This document shows, in pieces, positions 23,081 through 33,002 of a stretch of 64,000 bases of DNA; the stretch's first letter is position 1; every line of letters begins with the position of its first letter. This stretch comes from Symbiodinium natans (lineage: Eukaryota > Sar > Dinophyceae > Suessiales > Symbiodiniaceae): positions 127,001 through 191,000 of the forward strand of contig CAJNDS010002635.1 in assembly GCA_905221605.1 (NCBI GenBank). The letters run 5' to 3'. A model generated the notes under the pieces. The model made no database searches, was not told where the DNA came from, and saw only the letters and a program-made list of their open reading frames with translations. Made by a program: the position numbers and the translations under genes.

Positions 23081-23243
23081 CCTAAACCCTAAACCCTAAA
23101 CCCTAACTGCATTCAGTCCGAGGGGCAAGTGAAGAGGCTCAGTGCTTCTCAGGACCCTGCCACACTCAATGCCTGGCTGCGCAGCCAGGGCGAAAGTTGT
23201 GTTCCGATCTTAATGAGCCAACAAGGCAACTACTGCCCTGAAC

Positions 23244-23375
23244 TACTTGGAGGTTCACGGTACTTAGTAACCCACTTTTCACTGTACTTATAACCCAATT
23301 GAGACCCTATTAGGGTACTTGAGGGGCTTATAACGACACTTATAATTCGGTTATAAGTACCCTGAACCTCCAAGT
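23244..23375. mobile_element. F4 short inverted-repeat element
   Basis: Arms ACTTGGAGGTTCACGGTACT and the inverse of AGTACCCTGAACCTCCAAGT bracket an interior rich in CTTATAAC. A degraded relative lies at 33003-33126. Confidence 0.75.
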
Positions 23376-23775
23376 GCACAGGTGGGAAGCAGCTCTTTCT
23401 GCTAAGGCTCTCCGCTGTTGGAATGTTATGTCCTAGACAAACTGGGAACCACGTTGAAAACGAGCGGTCGATGGTGCCCATGCGCTGCATGTTTGGATCA
23501 GCTCAGATATGGCGTATGTGTATAGGTGTGTAGGACAATCCTGAACGACGCGGACTACAAACGGGTGCATGTGGGTGTGCATGTGTGCATACATACTACA
23601 TCCTGGGTCGCCTACTGAAACGGCAGGGCCTGACAGACCGCAACACAAATTACTACGACACCGAAACTTACTAAACATGCTGTCAAAGCATCTTCCACGA
23701 TGTGCTGTACAAGGTGCCAGATCCGTATTGTTGGGTCTGGCACCTCCATGGGATACTCCAGCTCTCAAAAACAGA

Positions 23776-26700
23776 TTAGCTGCCTGACACATGCCCAGCA
23801 GACTCAGCATTCAGTCTCCTGATCCGCGCGATGAGCTCATAAATTTCTGGGTCGCGCTGGCCAGGCTGGTCCTCGAGGAGATCCGTCAGCTCCGACATCT
23901 TGCCTCGTTCCAACAGGAACCTGGTCAAATTTGTGACCGAGCTGACCGTGTCAGGATGTTGGGCACCAAGGGTCGCACGGCATTTTGCGAGCTCTTCACG
24001 GAAGAGTTGCTCGGCCTCGTCAAATTGCCCTGTCTCTTCCAAGTGCTGGGCCAAGCCGTATATTCTGGCCAAGGTTTTTGGATGCAACTCACCCAGATGG
24101 ACACGACAGCCTTCCAGGACATCCCGGAGGAGGGGTTCCGCCTCTTGCAGCCGTCTTTGGGCCCTCAGCAGTCCGGCCAAGTTGCCGATGGCTATCAGCG
24201 TGTGGGGGTGATGCTCCCCCAACATGGCGCGGTTGCCTTCCAGTGCCTCACGAAACAAGGCCTCTGCCTCTTGATAGCACCCTTGTCTTTGGAGCAGCCC
24301 TGCAAGGGTGTTGACGTCGATCAGCGTATCAGGGTGATGCTTCCCTAGAGCAGCCCGCCTGCCTTCAAGGGCCTCGCGAAGCAAGGGCTCTGCCTCGTGC
24401 AAGCGCCCTTGGGCCTGCAGCAGCCAGGCCAAATTGTCGACACGAGCCAGTGTCTGCAGGTGGTGCTTCCCCAGGGGCGCAAGAAGGGCTCTGCTTCCTT
24501 CAGGCGCATCTGATCCTTCAGCAGCAGCGCCAAGTTCTCCGCGCTCGTCAGCGTCTCCGAGTGTTCCTCTCCCAGGATGCTGCGGTTGCCTTCGAAGGTC
24601 TCACGGAACAGCGGCTCAGCCTCGTCCAAGCGCCCTTGCTTCTTCAGGAACTTCGCCAAGTGATCGAGGCTGCTGAGCGTGTCCCGGTGCTGCCCCAGAA
24701 CGGCCCGCCTGCCGTCCAGGGCCTCGCGCAAAAGGGGCTCGGCCTCTTCCAAGCGCCCTTGCTGTTCGAGCATCCTTGCAAAGTTGTAAGTACCTTGGGG
24801 ACCAAATGAACCCTAAAAGGGTTTAGGGTTCATATACCTTAATCAATAGGAGTTATAGTAGTATAGGGTATCTATGGTTCTCAATTTTAGGGCTCATTTC
24901 GTCCCCAAGGTACTGGTGAGGGTCTCAGGATTTTGCTCCCCCAGAATGCTGCGCCTGCCCTCCATGGCCTGGCGTAGGAAGGGCTCCGCCTCCTCCAAGC
25001 GCTCCTGATTTGCCAACAGCACCCCCAGGTTGGCTTGGGTCTCGAGCACGTTGGGGTCTTGCTCCTTGAAGACGACATGAACACCCAAAATTGGGGGTCG
25101 TATACCTTGCCTACTACATAACTCCTATATTAAGGAAATATGAGCCATAAACCCCCTAAACCCTAAACCCTAAACCCTAAACCCTAAACCCTAAACCCTA
25201 AACCCTTTTGGGGTTCAAAATTCGTCCCCAAGGCTCGGGAAGAAAGGCGCGCCCGGCGCCCAAAGCCCGCCGGAGGAGCTGCTCGGCCTCCGCCCCGCGG
25301 CCCTGGGAGTTCAACGCCGCGGCCCTGTTGCAAAACAGTCCTCGGAGGGCCAAAGATGGTCCGCTTAAATACCCCCAAGAAATGAAAAAATGAAGCCCAA
25401 GATGGGCTTTTTATACCTTTATGATTCTAATCCCTCAGAAAAGCCCTTTACAGGGTTGAATTATGATAATTATGGGGATTCTAAGGGCCCTCATAGCCCA
25501 TATCCCTTAAATGCCTACCCGGAGTCTCAGACTGGTGGGATGATGATCCCCGAGAGTCCTCAGACAGAGGTCCAGGGCCTCGTTCCAACGGAGCTCGGCT
25601 TCCTGCGTGTTTCACCCAAATTAGGGGGTACCTTTTTGGGGTCCTCATATTTTCTAGGGGGATCCTACTATTTAGGGGACAAGATTAGGGATCCCTTATT
25701 GAATTAGACTTAATTAAACCCCCTCCTGCAGCTGTCCCTGAGCATGCAGCACCGCAGAGTGGCCGATCAGTGCCGTCAGCGTGTGTTGGTGATGCTCCCC
25801 AAGAAGGGCACGACATCCGTCCACAGCCTCGCGGAACAGCTTCTCCGCTTCCTCCAGGCGGTTCCGCTCTTGAAGCAGCGTCGCCAAGTTGCTCTTGGCG
25901 GCCAACATGTCTGGATATCGGCCTGGACCTTGCAGGGACTACATGAACCTTAAACGAGCTTATTATGGCACATATAGAGCTATAGACGTCAGCCCCGACT
26001 TTTGGGGGTTCAGAGATGGTCCCCAACTCCATGGCCTCCTTGCATGGAATCGTTGTTCTCCAAGGCCTCCTGGAGAAGGAGCTCGGCTTCTTCTAGGCGC
26101 CCCCTGCGCCCGGAGCTGTAGGGCCATGTTGGAAGCCGTCGCCATGGTCTTGTGGTGGCCGGGCCCCAGCTTGCTACCTTGAGGACCAACTATGAACCCT
26201 AAACTTGGGGTCATAGACCCCTGAACTACTATAACTCCTATTACAGTAAGGTATGTGAACCATAAACCCTTTTTGGGTTTAGGGTTTAGGGTTTAGGGTT
26301 AATTTAGTCCCCAAGGTGCGGCATCCCTGTAAGGCCTCCTGGAAGAGTTGATTCGCCTCCTCTAGATGCCCCTGTGCATGCAGCGCTGACGCCAGGTTGT
26401 TGATGCTGGTCAGCGTCTCGGGGTGCTGCGGACCCAGCGCCGCGCGCCGCCCCTCCAGGACCTCACGGTAAAGAGCCGCTGCATCTTGCAAGTGTCCCTG
26501 TGAGTACCTTGGGAACCAAATGAACCCTAAAATTGGGGCCATAGATACCCTATACCATAGATACATATATACTATACAATATATTGTTATAACTCCTATT
26601 AAGGTATATGAACCATAAAACCCTTTGTAGGGTTCATGGAGTTCCCAAGGTACAGCACGCCGGCAAGACCAGCAGCGCTGTGTAGCGTGTGGAAATCTTG

Positions 26701-28657
26701 CTCTCCTTGGGGACGAATTATGAACCCTAAAGGGTTTTATGGTTCATATACCTTAATAGGAATTATAGTAGTCAGGGTATATGACCCCCAATTTTAGGGT
26801 TCATTTCGTCCCCAAGGCTCCCAGCACGGCACGACGTCTGTTAAGGACCTCACGGCAGAGGGGCTCGGCCTCTCGCAGCCGTCCCTGCAATGCCAACATC
26901 CTCGGGGACGAAATGAACCCTAAAATTGGGGCCATACACCCTATATTGCTATAACTCCTACTAAGGTATAGGAACCCTAAACCCTTTCAGGCTTCATAAT
27001 GCGTTTTCAAGGATCTCTGCTAAGTTGTCCATGTACATCAGGGTCTTGGGGTCGTCCTCACCCAGTAGGACGACGCATGAGCTCAAAGCCTCGCGCAGGA
27101 GATGCTCGGCCTCCTGAAAGTTACCTTGGGGACGAAATGAACCCTAAAATTGGGGGTCATGTTCCCTGACTACTATAATTCTATTAAGGTATATGAACCA
27201 TAAACCCTTTTAGGGTTCATTTCGTCCCCAAGGTACCCTTGTCTTGCAGCACCAGAGCCAGATTGTTCATGAAATCGATCGTGTCGAACGTTTTCTGGCG
27301 GATCAGGCTCGCATCCACCTCACCCAACGACGCACCACATCGGCGCAGGCCCTCTCTGAAGAGCTCTTCCTTGGGGACGAATTATGAACCCTAAAAGGGC
27401 TTGTGTTTCATATTTCCTTAAACTTGATAGGATTCATCGTCGTCAGGGTACATGACCCCAATTTTTGGGTTCATACACCTTAATAGGATCATAGAAATGA
27501 ACCCCTGAAAAGGGTTTATTTGTAGGATCAGAGTAGTCAGGGTATATGACCCCGATTTTGGTTTTCAGAGTTGGTCCACAAGGTTCCGCTTCACTCACTT
27601 GTCCCCGAGATCGGAGCCAACCTGCCAGCTCGCCCATGCAGGCGAGGGTCTCGTGTTTGTCATCCCCAGACCTTGCATGGGGACTAAATGAACCCCTAGA
27701 AAGGGTATATGATTCATATACCTTCAGAGGAATGTAGTCAGGGGTATATGACCCCAATTTTAAGGTTCATACTTGGTCCTCAAGGTGCGTCGCGCGCAGG
27801 TGGGCAAGACGCCGCTGTAGTAGCTGGAGCATGCTGTCTGCCTCGGCAGTGGCGTGGCGCACCTTGCCATCGTCGTCAGTGATGCGCACGACCCAGACGT
27901 CGCGGCTCCGGTGCACGGGCTTACCTTTGTAATCTTCGCCCAGCCGGACCTTCCGCTGTTGGCCCGTCTTCTTGTCTTGCACCCGCTTCTGCACGAGGTC
28001 GGGTGTTTGCCGAGCGAAGATGTTGAATGCCAAGGCTTTGGGGACCAGTAGAGGGATGCAGAATGACCCACGGTGGCCGGAAGGGTTCTGGTCTCCCCAC
28101 TCGCCACAGACACGCTGGGCTTCTTCGTCTTCGACATCTTGAAAAGGATTCCCGTTGCTGTAGTTGTTGAGCAGAATTCGAGTGCGCAGCTTCCAGACAG
28201 AAGGTTCATGCTGCGAAGTGTACACGCCTTTGCCGAAGTGTGCGCGACTGTCCGTGAGCGATGCGAACAGCTCTGATGTCGTCTGCTCCAGATTTGCAGC
28301 ATTCTGAAAGCCCAAGGCATTCGTATAATGGTACAGCACTACGATCTCTCCGACATCTCCAGGAAAGCCTTGGAGTCGGAGGTCAAAAGCATGCTGCCAC
28401 ACATGGACAGGGCCGTCTTCAGCATCAAACCTGAAGGTGCGCAACCCACCGACCAGGTCATTGACGTACTGCTCCCCCTGGAACAACTCTCCTCGGAGGT
28501 AGCTGCCTGCAAAGTAGGGCGACAACTCTGCACGTCCCAACGCCTTATGGTCTGACTTCTCCTCAGCCTGGCTCCGGGCAACTTGAACCAGCAGCGTCGG
28601 CAAAGTCCCTGCTGGGGCCTCCATAGGTAGCGCAGATGCGCTTCCACAGCACCCCAT
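23776..28657 (-). CDS. ADP-ribosyltransferase-like / TPR repeat protein, 13 exons, with two frame lesions
   Basis: Exons (read downward): 28657-27789, 27671-27587, 27369-27237, 27124-27016, 26900-26821, 26705-26654, 26507-26320, 26177-26030, 25928-25726, 25602-25527, 25340-25237, 25064-24914, 24793-23776, about 1,070 codons. Residues 1-6 (MGCCGS) fit N-myristoylation plus palmitoylation, suggesting membrane attachment. Residues 105-150 hold VVLYHYTN (106-113) and FGKGVYTS (141-148), resembling the PARP-type LxHGT and FGKGIYFA motifs; I infer an ADP-ribosyltransferase fold, and activity is untested. From residue 290 come about 17 kinesin-light-chain-like TPRs of 42 residues (EAEPLLREALEGRRAxLGxxHPxTL), a likely protein-binding solenoid. 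All 12 introns keep the TPR register. Two lesions remain: an extra C in the C-run at 26100-26104 and a net 25-nt loss near 24475-24480. It is a recent pseudogene, or has sequence errors. Confidence 0.8.
24794..24913 (-). mobile_element. intron L, F1 introner (GT-AG)
   Basis: 120 bp, flanked by GTAC/GTAC. Splicing gives PETLTS|TYNFARMLEQQ. Confidence 0.92.
25065..25236 (-). mobile_element. intron K, F1 introner carrying a telomere array (GA-AG)
   Basis: 172 bp, flanked by GAGC/GAGC. About eight CCCTAAA units (25151-25205) sit inside it. Splicing gives AFLP|EQDPNVLE. Confidence 0.9.
25341..25526 (-). mobile_element. intron J, F3-containing intron (GA-AG)
   Basis: 186 bp flanked by GACT/GACT. 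The interior (about 25404-25502) is a recognisable F3 element (ATGGGCTATGAGGGCCCTTA to TATAAAAAGCCCAT). Removal gives PTSLR|LFCNRAAALNSQGR, exactly the TPR length. Confidence 0.75.
25603..25725 (-). mobile_element. intron I, F2-family intron (GA-AG)
   Basis: 123 bp, unrelated to F1. It has the F2 GGGGGTTT start and the GTAGGATCCCC / GGACCCCAAAAAGG interior. Splicing gives AQGQLQ|EAELRWNEAL, exact TPR spacing. Confidence 0.8.
25929..26029 (-). mobile_element. intron H, degraded F1 introner (GA-AG)
   Basis: 101 bp, the most diverged copy (TTGGGGACC start, GTCCCTGCAAG end). Frame is restored in the shifted frame after the C-run lesion: GGHG|PGRYPDMLAAK. Confidence 0.75.
26178..26319 (-). mobile_element. 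intron G, F1 introner with short telomere tract (GC-AG)
   Basis: 142 bp, flanked by GCA/GTA. It includes about four TTTAGGG units near one end (26275-26300). Splicing gives LQGCR|SKLGPGHH. Confidence 0.85.
26508..26653 (-). mobile_element. intron F, F1 introner (GT-AG)
   Basis: 146 bp, flanked by GTAC/GTAC. Splicing gives GLAGVL|YSQGHLQDA. The interior has an extra TA-rich tract. Confidence 0.9.
26706..26820 (-). mobile_element. intron E, F1 introner (GA-AG)
   Basis: 115 bp, flanked by GAG/GAG. Splicing gives RRAVLG|EQDFHTL. Confidence 0.9.
26901..27015 (-). mobile_element. intron D, F1 introner (GA-AG)
   Basis: 115 bp, flanked by GAT/GAT; left end degraded to CCTTGAAAACG. Splicing gives NLAE|MLALQGRLREAE. 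Confidence 0.85.
27125..27236 (-). mobile_element. intron C, F1 introner (GT-AG)
   Basis: 112 bp, flanked by GTA/GTA. Termini CCTTGGGGACG and CGTCCCCAAG. Splicing gives LQDKG|NFQEAEHLL. Confidence 0.9.
27370..27586 (-). mobile_element. intron B, F1 introner with nested second copy (GA-AG)
   Basis: 217 bp, flanked by GAA/GAA. Its length is explained by a second partial F1 sequence inside (around 27470-27545). Splicing gives GQVSEA|EELFREGL. Confidence 0.85.
27672..27788 (-). mobile_element. intron A, F1 introner (GC-AG)
   Basis: 117 bp. CTTGAGGACC start, altered CCCCATGCAAG end. Joins the ART-like domain to the first TPR as AHLRAT|SGDDKHETLA in frame. The flanking GCA/GTC no longer match. 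Confidence 0.8.
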
Positions 28658-28694
28658 GACAGCGAGAGGTCACTATAAGATACTGCAAGTCTTA

Positions 28695-28807
28695 CCTTGG
28701 GGACGAAATGAACCCTAAAATTGGGGGTCATGTACCCTATACTACTATAATTCCTATTAAGGTATATGAACCACAAACCCTTGAGGCTTCATAATTCGTC
28801 CCCAAGG
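28695..28807 (-). mobile_element. F1 element just upstream of the ART-TPR start codon
   Basis: CCTTGGGGACG / CGTCCCCAAGG ends, TA/TA flanks, 38 bp before the ATG at 28657. It could be a 5'-UTR intron: on the minus strand it ends CCAAG|GTAAGACTTGCAG. Confidence 0.75.
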
Positions 28808-28877
28808 TAGGCGCTCATTCCTATGGAGCAGCGTGACCAGCCTTCTTGCGCCCGAAGCGTCGGCCCGAATGCGCATG

Positions 28878-28939
28878 AACCCTAAACCCTAAACCTTAAA
28901 CCCTAAACCCTAAACCCTAAACCCTAAACCCTAAACCCT
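28878..28939. repeat. (CCCTAAA)9 array
   Basis: One CCTTAAA variant, otherwise perfect. Confidence 0.95.
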
Positions 28940-29373
28940 CATGCCGCTGGAAGGCTTAAAGTGAGGGACCATGCACGTGTTTAAAGTATAGCCCTTAACC
29001 TACCAAAACTGGATCCGATTATGCCCAGGACTCTCAAGGACTAAATTAAGACTGGGTAGAAGAAGAAGAAGAAAGAAGAAGAAGAAGAAGAAAGCGGTTT
29101 CCATCCTGGCCCTTCAAGCCCTGAATACTGGTGGGGCACGAAGCTCGCTCATTCTCATATGGATCGTAGAGTCTTAGAGTCTTCCCGATGGAATGAGTCC
29201 GTTCGAAAAGTAAGAATGGAGGTTGAAGGTTAAGTCTCTACGAAATCAACTGACACCCTACACCCGAAACCCTAAACCCTAAACCCTAAACAAGTTTCCA
29301 TCAGTCGGCCTGACACCGAGTCACTGTCAGCAGTGAGAGTTTGAGAGAGGACTGACTGTAGAATTAACAACAA
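28940..29373. other. no recognised gene; GAA microsatellite
   Basis: A (GAA)n tract at 29057-29093 and a short CCCTAAA array at 29265-29290. Nothing else seen. Confidence 0.6.
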
Positions 29374-29480
29374 CCTTGAGGACTCAATGAAACCTAAAAG
29401 GGTTTGTGGTTCATATACCTTCATTAGAATCATAGCAGTCAGGGTATATGACCCTAATTTAGGGTTCGTAATTGGCCCCC
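29374..29480. mobile_element. F1 element, right end lost
   Basis: CCTTGAGGACTC start and normal interior to TTTAGGGTTCGTAATTGGC, then a C-run replaces the CCCCAAGG end. Confidence 0.7.
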
Positions 29481-29612
29481 CCCCGAAAAAATTCGGCGAA
29501 TCCGGTTGAGTCGACGATCGATTGAATCCAGTGGGCAGCTCAGCAGCCCAGGGTCCCGGCCTGCCAAGAAGTGGCGCTATGGCAGCCCCCCTGCGCTCCT
29601 GGGATCGGGTCG

Positions 29613-29706
29613 ACCAGGATGGGCGATTCTCGGCCTTAGAATCCCCATCATCAACCCCACCAAGGGCCTTTATACAGGGGGTATCGGGTAGAACAGCCCA
29701 ATCCTG
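29613..29706. mobile_element. F3 short inverted-repeat element
   Basis: CCAGGATGGGCGATTCTCGG start, AACAGCCCAATCCTGG end. Confidence 0.75.
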
Positions 29707-29803
29707 GTACTTTAGGCATAAGCCCCGCCACGCAAAGCCACCCGAACATCGGTCTTCGAGGACACTAGGTCACCATTCCCTGCACTAGGAGAGCTTGGCA
29801 AAC

Positions 29804-29917
29804 TCTCTGAGGATCAAATGAATCCTAAAATTGGGGTCATATACCCAATGTACTACTATAATTCGTACGAAGGTACATGAACCATGAACCCTTGAAGGGT
29901 TCATTTAGTCCCCAAGG
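29804..29917. mobile_element. F1 element with eroded left end
   Basis: TCTCTGAGGATCAAATGAA start, GTCCCCAAGG end, full interior. Confidence 0.7.
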
Positions 29918-29942
29918 TCTTGGGCCTCGAAGGATCTTGGTA

Positions 29943-29968
29943 CCCCCCCCCCCCCCCCCCCCCCCCCC
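29943..29968. repeat. C26 homopolymer
   Basis: Run of 26 C, 25 bp after the end of an F1 element. Confidence 0.95.
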
Positions 29969-30973
29969 GCCCAAATTAGGGGAAACTGCGAAAACCTGGA
30001 GCTCGCGTGCGATCTGGTCTTGACAGTCCACTTGAAACCCTAAACCCTAAACCTATAAACGCCCTAAACCCTAAACAAGTCAGAGTTCTACTGCCCCAAC
30101 ATCTTGAAGCCCGAGCACCCTCACAGCCGGGCTCCTGCAAAGTCTTCCAGCCTCCACTTCAACGGCTCCACTTCAAGGGCATCGTGGGCCAGCAAGCCTT
30201 TTTGGCGGAGGACTGCTGGAGGCTCGAAGGCAATTGTGGAGAGAAAGCCCAGAATTGCCGGCGTCTCAAGACGGGCTAGCGATGCAGAGAATACTGATGT
30301 TAAGTCATTAAGTGGACCCAATGCCACAGATGTTGTATGTGTTAAGTGCAAGCTTGCTACTCTCCCAAAAAAGAAACACAGCAGAGTTGGAGGGGACGAG
30401 CCGGAGGTCGATCGAGGCCAGGCAGCCACGGGCCAGCAAGCTGTCGGGGCCACATGGGCCACCCACCGCGGCAGTTCCAATGTCCTGTGCAACAAGGGGT
30501 CTAGGGTTTAGGGTTTAGGGCTTAGGGTTTGGGGTTTAGGGTTTAAGGTCAAGAACAGGCCAGCATGAGTCACCCAAGCCATGTGAAAGAGTAGAGACAC
30601 TCTAGACGACAGACAGCAATGAACTACGTTTGTTCTTATCTTGAAAAGTCCAAGTGTGTCGACACAGGCCTGCGCCATGGAATATTGGGCGTCTGAGGTT
30701 AAGCAGCTTGGTCCTGGTAAACCCCGAAATTAAAAACTCGCGCCCTGGGCTGAAAAACAACCACGTTGCATGTTGGTTTGATTGCCACTGGTGGGTGGTG
30801 GGCCTGGAGATAAGAAAGGTTGTTGCCCTCTTCTTATCAGCCCACTTCAGTACTTTATCTTCAGGAGGTCGCAACATCCACCAGGCATACTTTCTCCGAG
30901 CGAACACTTCTCGTCTAATCCAGGTGAGCTCAGAGGCTTGAGGCCATTGGCTCTTTCGCAGTTCGTTTCTTCA
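29969..30973. other. no recognised gene
   Basis: Small arrays at 30035-30075 and 30500-30548. ORFs at 30104-30511 (+) and 30121-30495 (-) oppose each other and are unrecognised. A segment at 30690-30725 faintly resembles part of 5S rRNA but cannot be completed. Confidence 0.35.
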
Positions 30974-31074
30974 CCTTGGGGACCAAATGAACCCTAAAAC
31001 TTGGGTCCTACCCTGACTACTATGATTCCTATTAAGGACCATAAGCCCTTTTCGGGTTCATTTCGTACCCAAGG
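30974..31074. mobile_element. F1 element
   Basis: CCTTGGGGACC start, GTACCCAAGG end, CA/CA flanks. Confidence 0.8.
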
Positions 31075-32217
31075 CACGGAGTTCCCACTCCAGCTCTCTT
31101 CAGCAAAGCCCTCACCCGAGGCTCCTGTCGCTTCCCGGGGCGGCCGTGCGGTGCTCCCTCGCCCCACTGCAACGTCGGGGTCGACCTCCAGCGTAGCAGA
31201 AAAAGCCCCGACGCTTCACACCAACGAAGCGCACACCACTGCTCGAAAAATAGACCTTAGCGGTTCGAATAGGATGGAGCTTCGGGCTTAGGGTTTCAAT
31301 GGGAAGCTGCACAGGTTTCTTTGCCCCCTAAACGCGATCCATGCCACTCTGTGCATCTCCACCATTCTTCGGCAGACATCGGCATGCGGGCAAGCCTGGA
31401 AAGAAGAGCCCGGAGACTGGTGGTTGGCAGAACACATGCAAGGTGGCCAGCAAGACCCCCACCCCACCTCTGAGTAGGGTTTAGGGTTCTAAGGGTGTAA
31501 GGTTTGCATGGAGCATAGATGAGCAGGAAACGAGTCCGGTGTTCAGGGAGGCAGGAAGGTAGCAACATCTGATGAGTGACAAGTCAGAGTTCCCCCCCAT
31601 ACCCTAAACCCTAAGGCCTAAACCCTAAACCTAAGACCCTGACCCCCCCCCCCCCCCCCGGCCTGCATGGGCGAAATCCCGCAGCAGGGCTCGTACCTTG
31701 CAGAGCATGCCCTCCAAGATCACGTGCTTCCGCATGCCTCGCAGCGGCGTTTAGGGCTTAGGGTGTAGGTTTTAGGGTTAGGTTTTAGGGTTTAGGGTTG
31801 AGGGTTTAGGGTTTAGGGTTTAGGGTAAACTCGAGAGGAGCTCAGGGAGCCGGAGCTACTTCGGGAGGCCTCGGGCGGAGGCTTCCGCCAAGGCATCAGA
31901 CCTCCAGCGCAGTGGGGAACCTCCAGGCGGAAGACTGGGTTGGTTATGCTATATGAAATATAGGGATACATTTTTCAAATGTATATAATGAAAGACATAT
32001 ACATAAATAAATAAATATAAACAAATATATATATATATATATTATGAACTTTAGGGATACATTTTTCATATGTAAAAATGTTTGTATATATTTTTTTTAT
32101 CTATTCATACTATGAGCAATAAGAAGAATGAGAAAGAAGAAGAATGCTCAGAGCAATAACCGTAATTAACACATACCTGAAGCTCTGAGTGCACAGTTGA
32201 AGTCCCAAGCTGACATT
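31075..32217. other. no recognised gene; degenerate arrays
   Basis: C-run at 31643-31660, degenerate TTTAGGG array at 31750-31826, AT-rich microsatellite at 31985-32100. ORFs are unrecognised. Confidence 0.5.
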
Positions 32218-32314
32218 CCCTAAACCCTAAACCCTAAACCCTAAACCCTAAACCCTAAACCCTAAACCCTAAACCCTAAACCCTAAACCCTAAACCCTAA
32301 ACCCTAAACCCTAA
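32218..32314. repeat. (CCCTAAA)14 array
   Basis: Perfect units. Confidence 0.97.
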
Positions 32315-32451
32315 CATGGAAGGCCTCCACCATCTTGCTGAAGTACTGGGTCCCTGCAGCCCCCCCCCCCCCTTTTCTAAGCTCCACTAGGCCTTCCCGG
32401 GCTAGCCGCCCCGCTTTTGGCAGCCTGGGAGCGCCAGGCCTTGATCTGAGG

Positions 32452-32556
32452 TTTAGGGTTTAGGGTCTAGGGTATAGGGTTTAGGGTTTAGGGTTTAGGG
32501 TTTAGGGTTTAGGGTTTAGGGTTTAGGGTTTAGGGTTTAGGGTTTAGGGTTTAGGG
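32452..32556. repeat. (TTTAGGG)15 array
   Basis: Perfect apart from one TCTAGGG and one TATAGGG. Opposite polarity to the array 140 bp upstream, so the pair is C-rich then G-rich. Confidence 0.97.
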
Positions 32557-32821
32557 TGACTACTGGACATACGAGTATAAGGGTTCCAACAGGACTTCAA
32601 GAAGCAGGGCCCCTTACTGGGAACAGGAGCGGCATAGTTTCTGCTATGCCCCCCCAAAACGCCTAGCCGAAAGAGATCGCAAGAGATCGCGCCACGCAGC
32701 CAAGGAACAGCCCGTCTCAAGAGTCTGATCGTTTCGGAGAGGGCCCTTCGTCACCTTGTGCCGGGCAGCCTTAGTGGAGCCAAGCTGCAACCTCGTGTGG
32801 TTTAGGAGTTTAGGAGAATGA

Positions 32822-32872
32822 GGGACCCCCAACAAATCGACCCCCAAGTAGTAGGATTCCCCTTTTGGGGGT
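32822..32872. mobile_element. F2 element fragment
   Basis: GGGACCCCC...AAGTAGTAGGATTCCCC interior of the F2 family; ends lost. Confidence 0.5.
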
Positions 32873-33002
32873 TTAGGATTGAGCGATCAGCCGAGGAACT
32901 GAGAGCACCGCGATTCGACTGCAGGTCTTCGTCAGAAAACGAATCACCAGTTGCCTGGCGAGCTGAGCATGTGCCCTGAAACGTGCCGAGCGATCAGTCC
33001 CG

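Noticed and set aside
23791-24809. Plus-strand ORFs of 119-185 codons over the last TPR exon
   Set aside because: Antisense shadows of the TPR repeats on the minus strand.
30660-30735. Possible 5S rRNA fragment (GGTTAAGCAGCTTGGTCCTGG)
   Set aside because: Only a short stretch resembles the 5S internal region. I cannot extend it to a full-length gene on either side, and chance similarity is likely.
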